Assembly (NCBI GenBank): GCA_018266395.1
Contig: JAFEAM010000017.1
Span: 124,001 to 188,000 of the forward strand
DNA length: 64,000 nucleotides
DNA from: Bacteroidota bacterium
GTDB lineage: Bacteria; Bacteroidota; Bacteroidia; Cytophagales; Cyclobacteriaceae
Reading direction: 5' to 3'
In this document: in pieces, positions 44,816 through 53,141 of the stretch
Layout of the letters: each line of letters starts with the position of its first letter
How positions within the stretch are numbered: position 1 is the stretch's first letter
Notes under the pieces: model-generated
What the model was told of the DNA's origin: nothing
The model's database searches: none
What the model saw: only the letters and a program-made list of their open reading frames with translations
Program-made: the position numbers and the translations under genes

Positions 44816-46054
44816 ATGGCGATTCACTCAACAGTAACCGAATCGAAAATCCAGTACCGCGGCGACGGCAGCAGCCTGGAGCAGTCCGAACCCAATAAGT
44901 TCGACGCCGGCAACCTGCGTTCCGAGGAGATGATCCTGAATGTGGGTCCACAGCATCCGTCTACACACGGCGTGTTGCGGCTGGAGGTACTCTCGGACGG
45001 TGAAGTGATAAAGGAAGTAGTGCCGCACATCGGGTATCTGCACCGGTGTTTCGAGAAACATGCTGAAAACCTGCCGTACAACCAAATCATTCCGTTTGTA
45101 GACCGGCTGGATTATGTCGCCTCCATGAATAATGAGCATGCTTATGTGATGGGCGTGGAGCGCATGATAGGAATCAGTGACCAGATTCCAAAGCGTGTGG
45201 AATATATCCGTGTGCTGGTGGCAGAGATCAACCGCATTGCCTCCCATTTGATAGCCATCGGTACTTATGGCATGGACATTGGAGCGTTTACCCCGTTCTT
45301 TTGGGCTGTCCGTGACCGCGAACATATCCTTAGACTTCTGGAGTGGGTATGCGGATCGAGGCTGCTTTACAATTACATCTGGATCGGCGGACTTTATTAT
45401 GATCTGCCGGTTGGTTTTGAGGATCGTTGCAAGGAGTTTATTCAGTACTTCAGGCCTAAGGTGAAAGAGCTGGAGGACCTGCTCATTTCAAACAAGATCT
45501 TTATTGAACGAACTGCCAACGTGGGAGTGCTTCCTCTCAATCTCGCCATCAACGGAGGCGCCACCGGTCCCATGCTGCGCGGATCAGGGTTGCGCTTCGA
45601 CCTGAGACGCGTGGACGCCTATTCCGTTTACCCCGAACTTGAATTTGAGATACCCATCGGAGAGGGAATGGTAGGTACCACCGGCGACTGCTGGGATCGC
45701 ACCTGGGTGCGTGTGAGGGAGATGGAAGAGTCGCTGAAGATCATGGAACAATGCCTCCACAGGCTTACGACCGATTACCGGCGAACAGTGGAATTCGATC
45801 CGCAGGCGCTTCTTCCCAAAAAGATCCGTCCGCATGCACAGGAGTTTTATATCCGGGCCGAGAACCCCAAAGGAGAATTGGGATTCTTCTTCCGTGCCGA
45901 CGGCAAGTCGGATATTCCTTTCCGGTGCAAGGTACGGTCCTGCAGTCTTGTAAACCTCTCTCTTCTTCCCGAGATCAGCCGCGGCGTATTAATGGCCGAC
46001 CTGATCGCCATTCTGGGATCGATTGATATCGTGTTGGGGGAAGTGGATAGGTAA
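44816..46054 (+). CDS. nuoD: NADH-quinone oxidoreductase subunit D
   Basis: 412 residues. The N-terminus has ~30 variable residues, then [27 protein letters not shown], the 49-kDa subunit signature; [35 protein letters not shown] holds the quinone-pocket His/Tyr region. It ends [18 protein letters not shown]. It is the last complex I gene here: no nuoE-N follows; the next 350 bp is repeat DNA and then a toxin-antitoxin pair. The rest of complex I must be elsewhere. Confidence 0.95.
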   Translation: MAIHSTVTESKIQYRGDGSSLEQSEPNKFDAGNLRSEEMILNVGPQHPSTHGVLRLEVLSDGEVIKEVVPHIGYLHRCFEKHAENLPYNQIIPFVDRLDYVASMNNEHAYVMGVERMIGISDQIPKRVEYIRVLVAEINRIASHLIAIGTYGMDIGAFTPFFWAVRDREHILRLLEWVCGSRLLYNYIWIGGLYYDLPVGFEDRCKEFIQYFRPKVKELEDLLISNKIFIERTANVGVLPLNLAINGGATGPMLRGSGLRFDLRRVDAYSVYPELEFEIPIGEGMVGTTGDCWDRTWVRVREMEESLKIMEQCLHRLTTDYRRTVEFDPQALLPKKIRPHAQEFYIRAENPKGELGFFFRADGKSDIPFRCKVRSCSLVNLSLLPEISRGVLMADLIAILGSIDIVLGEVDR

Positions 46055-46071
46055 TGACCTGACTCGCCGCC

Positions 46072-46269
46072 AGAGAATTTTGAATGTTGAACAGATGAAT
46101 TTTGAATGTTGAAGTATGGGACAAGCGATCCCTATATGATCAGCTTTCATCGAGGTCCAAATAGAAACTCATGGCAAGTCAGCATTATCTGAGAACAAAA
46201 ACCCCAGTGGGGTTTAAGGTCTATAGCAGATCATTTGGGTTGGTTTGACGACCCCAGCGGGGTCGCACA
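46072..46269. repeat. Composite dispersed repeat, inverted copy 2
   Basis: Reverse-complement version of 38641-38985: GACCCCAGCGGGGTC and ACCCCAGTGGGGT palindromes with TCTATAGCAGAT between (46200-46269), and a degenerate GAATTTTGAATGTTGAACAGATGAATTTTGAATGTTGAA tract at 46072-46114. Order relative to each other is the same as in the other locus. It fills most of the 352-bp gap between nuoD and the antitoxin. Confidence 0.8.
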
Positions 46270-46406
46270 ACAATTCATGTTTATGTGAACTTTAATCTGA
46301 GTTACTTATCATTTTGCGTTTCGTCAGGCCTCAATGAGAGAGCCCATTTTCGCCTTATGAAAATGAACCAATGAAAGGGTTAAAAATGTTAACTTAGTTG
46401 TTGGAA

Positions 46407-46616
46407 ATGCAGAAACCCATGGAAGGAATTAATTATGTGACCGATGACAAGAACCAAAAGGTCGCTGTCCAAATTGACTTGAGGAAGTATGGTGAATTAT
46501 GGGAGGACTTTTACGACAGCCTGATTGCAGAATTGCGTAAGGATGAAGAGAAGATTCCCCTTGATGACGTAATCCGTGATCTGAAGGTTAAGGGCAAGCT
46601 GACCGGGGATGTATAA
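46407..46616 (+). CDS. Putative type II antitoxin
   Basis: About 69 residues from the ATG at 46407 (two TTG codons lie upstream). VAVQIDLRKYGELWEDFYDSLIAELRKDEEKIPLDDVIRDLKVKGKL looks like the short antitoxins that lack a clear DNA-binding fold and pair with RelE/ParE toxins. Assignment rests on the overlap (8 bp) with the toxin gene. The N-terminal YVTDDKNQKVAVQID resembles a Phd/YefM-type strand but I cannot be sure. Confidence 0.7.
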   Translation: MQKPMEGINYVTDDKNQKVAVQIDLRKYGELWEDFYDSLIAELRKDEEKIPLDDVIRDLKVKGKLTGDV

Positions 46617-46863
46617 GGTCTTAATCAGCAGAACAGCCTCCAAAGAGTTAGCCGATCTACCCAACCAGGTTGTTAGTCGCATCATTCCAGCAATCAAAGA
46701 ATTAGGAGAAAACCCACGACCAGCAGGGTGCAAGAAACTGAAGGGAAATCAGGATGTCTGGCGCATTCGTGTCGGAGATTACAGGGTCGTCTACACTATC
46801 GATGATGTGGTCAGAATCGTGGATATCAGAAGTGTAGGGCACCGTAAAGACATTTATGATTAA
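46609..46863 (+). CDS. RelE/ParE family toxin
   Basis: 84 residues, usual length. YKVLISRTASKELADLPNQVVSRIIPAIKELGENPRPAGCKKLKGNQDVWRIRVGDYRVVYTIDDVVRIVDIRSVGHRKDIY is a complete RelE-type fold: KKL..., WRIRVGDYRVVY and the final VGHRKDIY. Such toxins cut mRNA at the ribosome or poison gyrase. It is in an operon with the small gene upstream (8-bp overlap). Confidence 0.92.
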   Translation: MYKVLISRTASKELADLPNQVVSRIIPAIKELGENPRPAGCKKLKGNQDVWRIRVGDYRVVYTIDDVVRIVDIRSVGHRKDIYD

Positions 46864-46945
46864 TAGCTCCGTCTACTTATTAAGAATGGCCTGAGATGTA
46901 GGTGAAAGAAACATCTACCAGGTCAACTTTAATTATCGCTTCTAA

Positions 46946-47521
46946 ATGATTGAAAAACCCACCCCCGGAAAAGCCACCATCAACAACTACCTCGGTGGAA
47001 TAGAGGTTAAGGTACCGGCGCCGAGGAATTGGGCAGTAATCATCTTTGTTTCGGTTTGGATGCTTGGGTGGTTTTTTGGAGAAGTGATCGCTGCCTCACT
47101 ATTCATGGAGGAATCAGAATCTGTTACGAGGATATTCCTCATTGTATGGCTGTTGCTATGGACAGCCGGAGGAGCACTGGTTTTCCTGGTATTGGCATGG
47201 ATGATTGCCGGACAAGAAATTATTAAAACGGATTCAGGTATCCTGGAAATCTCGAAGCAGGTGTTCAGTCTGCGGTGGACCAAGCGATACCAGATCACTG
47301 AGATCAGGCACCTGGGCATCAACGCGGTTGTTACCGATTCCATTAGCGGCGACCTGGCCAGTCGCCCGGCTTGGAGAGGAGGAGCCCTGAAATTCGATTA
47401 CGGAGCCAGCACTGTGCGGTTTGCGCTCGGGCTTGAAGAAGCAGAAGCCAGGATCCTGATAGAGGCGTTTAAGAAGGGCCGCCACTTTCAGGCGATTAAT
47501 TTTGGTGATGTGGCCATGTAG
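46946..47521 (+). CDS. Hypothetical membrane protein with PH-like C-terminus
   Basis: 191 residues. Two membrane helices (NWAVIIFVSVWMLGWFFGEVIAASLF and RIFLIVWLLLWTAGGALVFLVLAWMIAG) and then ~100 soluble residues of alternating strands (ITEIRHLGINAVV, KFDYGASTVRFALGLEEAEARILIEAFKK) that resemble bacterial PH domains (bPH). No function known. No clear link to its neighbours. Confidence 0.65.
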   Translation: MIEKPTPGKATINNYLGGIEVKVPAPRNWAVIIFVSVWMLGWFFGEVIAASLFMEESESVTRIFLIVWLLLWTAGGALVFLVLAWMIAGQEIIKTDSGILEISKQVFSLRWTKRYQITEIRHLGINAVVTDSISGDLASRPAWRGGALKFDYGASTVRFALGLEEAEARILIEAFKKGRHFQAINFGDVAM

Positions 47522-47619
47522 ATCCCATTGGTTCCTTCCCGGAAAGAGATTGTTGACTGTTGACTGTGTGCCGTTCCGCCGATAATGGAATCAATCGTGG
47601 ATTTCAGAAGTACTGTTGT

Positions 47620-48759
47620 TCACCTGCTGAAAAAAATTACAACATTGTTATCATCGGAACTGGTTGCTACAATGTCTTTTTTGCCATCTCCGTCAATATC
47701 GGAAATGGCAATGCCGTCTGAGTGGTTTCCGATGGGAAGCTTCATTGACGATTGCACTCCTTTTTTACCCATGTAATAGATGGATATGAAATTACTCCTG
47801 TAATTACTCACGGCAATGTCATCAATGCCATCGTTGTTTAGATCGCCTGTTGCTACTCTTGCCGGTCCAAGCCCTGTTTCAAATGGCGAACCTTGTAGTG
47901 TTGAAAAGCTTCCTTTACCATCCCCTAACAAAACAGTTAACCCATCCTTACCCGGTTTTCCACCAGAAATAGTCGGGGCATCGACAATTGCCAAATCCAG
48001 GTTGCCATCGTTGTTAATATCGCCAACGGCTACACCAAACGGAGTATTTCCCGCATCAAATAAATGAGTTGAAAAATTTCCCCTTCCATCACCTGATAGA
48101 ATTGTCACGCTGTTGGCGTCCAGATTAGTCGTTACCACGTCGGCATTGCCGTCTTTATTGAAGTCTGCCGTTCTTAACCGTTGGTACGGGTGCTTGCCCG
48201 TTGCATAATAAGCGGGGTTGGTAAAATTTGCCCTTACATCGCCGTTTAACTTCACGATGCTGTCAACACCCCAACTGTCTGTTAAAATGTCCAGCTTTCC
48301 ATCGTTATTGAAATCTGCAGAGATGATGCCGTGAGTATGCGGTTTCACCTGGACAGCAAAAGGTGATTTTGGGGCAGATTGAAATTGCCCTTTCCCGTTG
48401 CCAAGGAGAATGGTGAGATATTTTCTTTCATGATTAGCGAAAGCCAAATCCAAATTGCCATCGCCGTTGAAATCGGCAATGTTGATGTCGTTGGGAAAAT
48501 GTCCCGCATAAAATGGCGAACCAGTAGCTGCTATAAACTCTCTTTTGCCGGTGTTGAGCAGAATAGTGACACTGCTGTCTTCCGCGTTGGCAACGGCAAT
48601 ATCCACCTTGCTGTCCTTGTTAAAATCTGCCACTTCAACACTTGCTGCGCCCTTTCCAACCGCAATCTTTTTTATATCAAAGTTTATGCCCTGCTTTTGG
48701 GAATAGCAATAACATGATAGAATCATTACGCATGCTAAAGTTGAAACAATACATCTCAT
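47620..48759 (-). CDS. Secreted FG-GAP/VCBS-repeat protein
   Basis: 379 residues, signal peptide to about residue 21. Seven or so repeats of the form 'ADFNKDGNADVVTTNLDANSVTILSGDGRGNF' with DxNxDGxxD calcium-binding loops, e.g. DFNKDSKVDIAVAN, DFNGDGNLDLAFAN, DINNDGNLDLAIVD, DLNNDGIDDIAVSN, DIDGDGKKDIVATS. Predicted integrin-like beta-propeller, likely on the cell surface and Ca-dependent. There is no T9SS tail. The start overlaps the DoxX gene stop by 4 bp. Confidence 0.88.
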   Translation of the reverse strand: MRCIVSTLACVMILSCYCYSQKQGINFDIKKIAVGKGAASVEVADFNKDSKVDIAVANAEDSSVTILLNTGKREFIAATGSPFYAGHFPNDINIADFNGDGNLDLAFANHERKYLTILLGNGKGQFQSAPKSPFAVQVKPHTHGIISADFNNDGKLDILTDSWGVDSIVKLNGDVRANFTNPAYYATGKHPYQRLRTADFNKDGNADVVTTNLDANSVTILSGDGRGNFSTHLFDAGNTPFGVAVGDINNDGNLDLAIVDAPTISGGKPGKDGLTVLLGDGKGSFSTLQGSPFETGLGPARVATGDLNNDGIDDIAVSNYRSNFISIYYMGKKGVQSSMKLPIGNHSDGIAISDIDGDGKKDIVATSSDDNNVVIFFSR

Positions 48760-49175
48760 TGGTTATTTGGTTTTAACCTGATTTGTGCGTCCAGGGTCAA
48801 TCTATCCAGCGCCGAGAAAAATATGACTACACTTATCAACAGCAAAAGAAAGGTGTGAATGGCATCACCAAACAAATCGCTTCTTTGTGTTATGAAAGTT
48901 GCAACGGTCATGTTGATGACCATTAAAATACATGCGATCCTTGTGAACAGGCCGCAGACCAAACACCAACCGCCAAAGAACTCAACGGTCTTTGAAAGAT
49001 AGGCGCTGAAAAGGGGTAAGGGGATATTGTATCCATCGAGAAAGTCGGCAAACCTTTGCATTTTGGTTGTGTCATAGAAATTGCGTCCATACCAGATAAA
49101 AATGATGCCAACCCAGATCCTTAAAATGCAAATGGCATGGGACCAGATAGCTTCACGTTTTAGCAGCGATTTCAT
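48756..49175 (-). CDS. DoxX family membrane protein
   Basis: 139 residues, four membrane helices. ILRIWVGIIFIWYGRNFYDTTKM, then LSKTVEFFGGWCLVCGLFTRIACILMVINMTVATFI, match the DoxX/SURF4-like family, whose members work in oxidoreductase complexes or in unknown membrane roles. It is transcribed with, and overlaps by 4 bp, the VCBS-repeat gene, a functionally odd pairing. Confidence 0.85.
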   Translation of the reverse strand: MKSLLKREAIWSHAICILRIWVGIIFIWYGRNFYDTTKMQRFADFLDGYNIPLPLFSAYLSKTVEFFGGWCLVCGLFTRIACILMVINMTVATFITQRSDLFGDAIHTFLLLLISVVIFFSALDRLTLDAQIRLKPNNQ

Positions 49176-49374
49176 CTATTAGTAGTTTACATTAAGGCCG
49201 CGAGAGATGAGTTGAGTAATCATTCCCAGGCAATGATACGCGGGGACAGCAACCGGGTAGCGGCGAAAACCCTCAAAATAGACCACCTACGCTTTTTTTC
49301 GACCAACAACAGTTCCTCTCAACTGCTGATTCTCCTGGGTTCAAGTACTTTTACCCTACGTTACTTTCCTTTTT

Positions 49375-50175
49375 ATGCAATCGGGCAGGCGCAAGCTTTA
49401 CATCATCTTGTTTTGGATCGTCATCACGCTTATGATCTTGTACGACCGCAGGTTCCTCATCCAAAAAATAGGGCTTGGGCATTTTGCGGAATGTACAGTG
49501 GTGCGGGTGGGTCTGCTGATGGCACTGGCCTATCTCAACCTCAATGTGCTGATGTCGCGTTGGCTGGAGCAAGGGAAGTGGCTCACGTATGGGTTGTTGC
49601 TGTCAATTTCTGTGACGGCTTATCTGTTCGTGCAGCAGGCCTACGATGTGTATCTCTACGGTTTTGTATTGGGTGGTGGTGATTACACCTTTAAGGGAGT
49701 GTCGTCTTATTTGGCTGTAACCACCCTGTGGTATCTCATCTTAATGGTTGTTTTTTACAAAGCCCTGGAGTGGTACGAGCAGAAGCAGCATATTGATAAA
49801 CTCGAACAGGAAATTAAAGAGCTGAAAGACAAGGAAGCTTCGTTGGAGCACGAGGAAGGCAGCGCTGAGATCTTCGTTAAATCGGGCACCAGGCAAGTGC
49901 GTGTCAACCTCAACGATATCTTGTACGTGCAAGGACTGAAGGATTATGCCATTCTTTTCCTGGCCAATGAAAAGCTTATCGTGAAGGGTACGTTGAAAAA
50001 TGTGGAGGACCTTTTTTCTGAGGGGCAAATGGTACGGGTACACAAATCCTATTTGGTGGCGAAGAAGAAAGTATCCGCCGTGGGCGCGAGAAAGATTATG
50101 GTGTCGGGGCTCGAGATACCAGTGGGAAGGATGTATAAAGACAATGTAGGAAAACTGATTGAAGTGAAGGGTTAA
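49375..50175 (+). CDS. Membrane-bound LytTR-type transcriptional regulator
   Basis: 266 residues. Four membrane helices up to about residue 130 (LYIILFWIVITLMILYDR, VVRVGLLMALAYLNLNVLM, WLTYGLLLSISVTAYLFV, LAVTTLWYLILMVVFYKAL), a coiled-coil linker (EQKQHIDKLEQEIKELKDKEASLEHE) and a LytTR DNA-binding domain from ~165: EIFVKSGTRQVRVNLNDILYVQGLKDYAILFL...LKNVEDLFSEGQMVRVHKSYLVAKKKVSAVGARKIMVSGLEIPVGR. No receiver domain, so it is a one-component membrane regulator. Targets unknown. Confidence 0.9.
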   Translation: MQSGRRKLYIILFWIVITLMILYDRRFLIQKIGLGHFAECTVVRVGLLMALAYLNLNVLMSRWLEQGKWLTYGLLLSISVTAYLFVQQAYDVYLYGFVLGGGDYTFKGVSSYLAVTTLWYLILMVVFYKALEWYEQKQHIDKLEQEIKELKDKEASLEHEEGSAEIFVKSGTRQVRVNLNDILYVQGLKDYAILFLANEKLIVKGTLKNVEDLFSEGQMVRVHKSYLVAKKKVSAVGARKIMVSGLEIPVGRMYKDNVGKLIEVKG

Positions 50176-50226
50176 TCCCCCTTTCAGGGGGCCTATCAAG
50201 GCCTACCACCCCAGTCCCTCTCCTGC

Positions 50227-50335
50227 CAATAAAGCAGACAAGCTTTTAGGAATCTCTCAAAACTAAGAGGGTAATTGTAAAGGCTTGTCGCTTTATTGCC
50301 CTGAAGCAATCGACTTCAGTCGATTTGCTTCAGGG
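50227..50335. repeat. Paired inverted repeats / long hairpins
   Basis: CAATAAAGCAGACAAGC (50227-50243) pairs with GCTTGTCGCTTTATTG (50283-50298), with one bulge. Immediately after, CCCTGAAGCAATCGAC (50299-50314) pairs with GTCGATTTGCTTCAGGG (50319-50335), a 16-bp stem with one bulge and a TTCA loop. The two hairpins abut each other, and the heptamer array begins 16 bp later. No T-tract is present. Confidence 0.8.
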
Positions 50336-50350
50336 ATTTCCAGCGAATTT

Positions 50351-50404
50351 GTCGCATAACGTCGCATACCCGTCGCATGAGTGTCGCATGCGCGTCGCAT
50401 AAAA
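50351..50404. repeat. Helically phased direct-repeat array, GTCGCAT type
   Basis: GTCGCAT occurs five times at 50351, 50361, 50372, 50383 and 50394, spaced 10, 11, 11 and 11 bp, with variable 3-4-base spacers. The seven bases are identical in all copies, so the units are under strong constraint or recent. The period is one helical turn and is not a multiple of three. The array lies in a 489-bp gene-free region between convergent genes. Confidence 0.9.
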
Positions 50405-50570
50405 CATCCGTCATGAAGAACGGATTGAGACCCAAATCATTGAAAATCAGGGAATAAGGGAGAGGGCTAAAGCGGGCATTTGCGGACAGATGCGCTTCGC
50501 TCTCAATCATCCATATGTCGCGAAGTGATCCATTTGGCCGTGTGGTGCTTACAAACGTCGCTCCTACAGG

Positions 50571-50612
50571 GTAACCTTCAGCGGCGCGCGATGCGCGCCG
50601 CTGATATGTTAC
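50571..50612. repeat. Strong cruciform-type palindrome
   Basis: CAGCGGCGCGC (50579-50589), loop GAT, GCGCGCCGCTG (50593-50603): a perfect 11-bp, very GC-rich stem, extended by GTAAC (50571) with GTTAC (50608). Flanked by GTCGCTCCTACAGGG and CCCCTTCAGGGC. The form resembles a REP-type dispersed element. Confidence 0.8.
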
Positions 50613-50664
50613 GCCCCTTCAGGGCTTGCAGACTGCACTACTCCACCATTCACCTTACCACCAC

Positions 50665-52986
50665 TTACTTCCTTTGATACTTCCCCGTTCTCTCATCTGC
50701 AATCACACCTTTCCAGTTCAAACCAAAAGTGAAGTCATAACGATTTCCTTCAGTATCGACATGGCATTCCATATCGAGTGGGACATCCTCGAGTTGTTTC
50801 TCCATTGTCTCCATGTTCGCGGGGATCTGAAGGGGAAGCAAGCCAGATGGCTCTGTTACACCGGTAAGAATATCCATTAACGCCTGGTCCTGTACACCAA
50901 AATTCACCACGATGGCGTTGGCAAACTTTTCAAACTCAGCAAAGACGGATGGATTGGACAGCTTGACCGAGACTATCACTGGCTTCCCCTTCATCTTCTT
51001 GTAAGTTTCGGTAACCATACCCAGATCCGTGAAGTTGATGGCCTTCGACTTCTTGTTCTTATAACTGCGGTTGGTGAATTTTTCGAGGGGATCACCACCT
51101 GCAATACTGGGATCACGAGCAGTCCTTGCCGTGTACTCATTATACTGCAGGCTGATGGGCACATAGCCTGTACCGCCTTTCTTCATTTCTTCTGAATCAA
51201 ATCCGTTCCCTGAATACGCTCCATCAATAAATACCAGGGCAAGGTCTGCATCCTGCGGATTGTCAGTCACAGTGAAATATTTCTTCACGATGTCAAGGCT
51301 GACCGGATAATCCAGTTTTTCTGGTGTGGGCACCCCCAGAAAGTTTCTCCCGGCGGGGGTGAACTTCTTGGGGACATACACTTTCTTCTGCTTCTGAAGC
51401 GGCAGGACATTGCCCTTGTTCTTCACCATCACAATGGATTTCAGCTGGGCATCGTAGCCGGCCTGCATGAATTCAGGTTTTCCCACAATGGCTTTCGACT
51501 CCTCTGTGGACAAGTATGGATTTTCAAACAGGCCGGTGCGGAATATGTTCCTTAGCAGACGCACAGCAGATTGCTCGAAACGCTTGCGCATGAATTCCTC
51601 GCCGTGCTCTTTGACGCCAATCTGGTATGCCTCTATTACAGGGCCCATTTCATTATTGCCGCCGTATTGATCCACACCGGCCATGAGGGCTTTATAGTGC
51701 AGTTCAGGGAGTGATAGTCCCTCGACACCCCATGACTTGCCGGTGATGAACACATCAATCGCAGTCTCTTTGGCTACCACCAGCCAGTCGGTGCATACCA
51801 CTCCGTCATATTGATACTTGTTGCGCAGAAGGTCGCCGATAATGTAAGAGTTGTAAGCATTGCCGACGTTCTCTTTGTTCTTCGTGTCCTGGTTGTATGA
51901 AATGGTGTAGTACGGCATTACGGAGGCAGCCATGTCGGTCTTCCCGTTGAGCTTAAATGCGCCTTCAGTAAACGGGATCATGTGTTGCTCAAAATTATTG
52001 CCCGGGTAGACGGCGTACTTTCCGAATCCATAGTGCGCATCGCGCCCGCCTTCTCCTGATCCGCCGCCGGGCCAGTGCTTCACCATGGCGTTGACGCTTG
52101 TATAGCCCCAGCCGTCAGCGATTTCTTTTTCTGGTGCAGACGTCTGGAATCCATCTACGTAGGCTCTTGCCATATCCGCTGCAAGGGGAGGGTATTCTCC
52201 GAATGTTCCGTTAAACCGGTTCCAGCGCGGCTCGGTGGCAATGTCGATCTGAGGCGAGAGGGCAGTGGTAATGCCAAGCGCGCGGTATTCCTGTGATGCA
52301 ATGCTCCCAAACTTCCTCACAAGTTCGGGATCAAAAGTTGCGGCCATACCAATGGACGTTGGCCACATGGAGATATTTCCTCCTGAGCCGGCATTGAACT
52401 CCGCGTTTGCCACAGTGCCATGCCGGGGATCTGAGCTGGTGTTGATGGGTATCCCCATTCCAAGCCCCTCCACAAACGCCTGCGCATTATTGTTCCACTG
52501 TGCTGCCACTTCGGGACTTTCGACGATGGTGATCAGCACGTGGCGGACATTGTCCTCGCCAAGGAATTTCCTTTGTTGATCCGACAGGTCGGAAGCTTTG
52601 GCACCGCTTTCAGCAAACGGCTTGCCGTTGTAAGTGCCTGCCATGAATCCCTCACTACCCGACGGAATCCTTTGATGGCGGCTGTAAAGCATCAGGCCGG
52701 CGATTTGTTCCACCGAAAGCTTTGACGCCAGGTCTTTTGCACGATCGTCTGCAGGAAGCCTCCAGTCTTCATAAGGGTCGAGGGTGCTATTCCTGTTAAA
52801 ATCCTTGAAGGCGAGACGGTCTTTCGTCAGAAGCCTCAGCCCGGAAGAGGTTGAGTAACCCAATGTCTTGCCACCTTCATTGGACACGATTTTGATTCCG
52901 TTGTTTTCGGTCTCCTTCCATTTTGGGCCGCAGGACATCACAACCCATGCTGAAATCAGTAGAATAAAGGTGGTAAGCGTTTTCAT
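50665..52986 (-). CDS. Glycoside hydrolase family 3 lipoprotein (beta-glucosidase type)
   Basis: 773 residues from the ATG at 52986; an earlier ATG (53004) lies inside the -7 box, so is unlikely. Lipoprotein signal AWVVMSC (Cys19). GH3 N-terminal barrel with TALSPQIDIATEPRWNRFNGTFGE, NAMVKHWPGGGSGEGGRDAHYGFGKYAVY, and the nucleophile Asp in YDGVVCTDWLVV. A C-terminal alpha/beta sandwich (residues ~510-720) carries YDAQLKSIVMVKNKGNVLPL. Substrate (beta-glucan, xylan or other beta-glycoside) cannot be read. No other polysaccharide-use genes are nearby. Confidence 0.92.
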   Translation of the reverse strand: MKTLTTFILLISAWVVMSCGPKWKETENNGIKIVSNEGGKTLGYSTSSGLRLLTKDRLAFKDFNRNSTLDPYEDWRLPADDRAKDLASKLSVEQIAGLMLYSRHQRIPSGSEGFMAGTYNGKPFAESGAKASDLSDQQRKFLGEDNVRHVLITIVESPEVAAQWNNNAQAFVEGLGMGIPINTSSDPRHGTVANAEFNAGSGGNISMWPTSIGMAATFDPELVRKFGSIASQEYRALGITTALSPQIDIATEPRWNRFNGTFGEYPPLAADMARAYVDGFQTSAPEKEIADGWGYTSVNAMVKHWPGGGSGEGGRDAHYGFGKYAVYPGNNFEQHMIPFTEGAFKLNGKTDMAASVMPYYTISYNQDTKNKENVGNAYNSYIIGDLLRNKYQYDGVVCTDWLVVAKETAIDVFITGKSWGVEGLSLPELHYKALMAGVDQYGGNNEMGPVIEAYQIGVKEHGEEFMRKRFEQSAVRLLRNIFRTGLFENPYLSTEESKAIVGKPEFMQAGYDAQLKSIVMVKNKGNVLPLQKQKKVYVPKKFTPAGRNFLGVPTPEKLDYPVSLDIVKKYFTVTDNPQDADLALVFIDGAYSGNGFDSEEMKKGGTGYVPISLQYNEYTARTARDPSIAGGDPLEKFTNRSYKNKKSKAINFTDLGMVTETYKKMKGKPVIVSVKLSNPSVFAEFEKFANAIVVNFGVQDQALMDILTGVTEPSGLLPLQIPANMETMEKQLEDVPLDMECHVDTEGNRYDFTFGLNWKGVIADERTGKYQRK

Positions 52987-53001
52987 CTTTTGGAGTTTGT
53001 T

Positions 53002-53009
53002 CAAAGGTA
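53002..53009 (-). promoter_or_regulatory. -7 element TACCTTTG before the GH3 gene
   Basis: Minus strand match to TAnnTTTG, 15 bp upstream of the ATG at 52986. No clear TTTG at -33. It overlaps the ATG at 53004, which helps rule that start out. Confidence 0.45.
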
Positions 53010-53141
53010 GCGGAACATTGAAATAATTGACCTGGGAAACCCATATAGTTCTGGGGCCGTCAATTGCATTTACCTCCTTCCTGGAGCCAGAAATTGATAA
53101 CTGAATTTAAGTATCCTCGGTCTGGCGGACATGTGTATTTG

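Noticed and set aside
50316-50510. Minus-strand 64-residue gene across the GTCGCAT array
   Set aside because: The array has a 10-11 bp period that ignores codon phase; the translation has no protein-like pattern.
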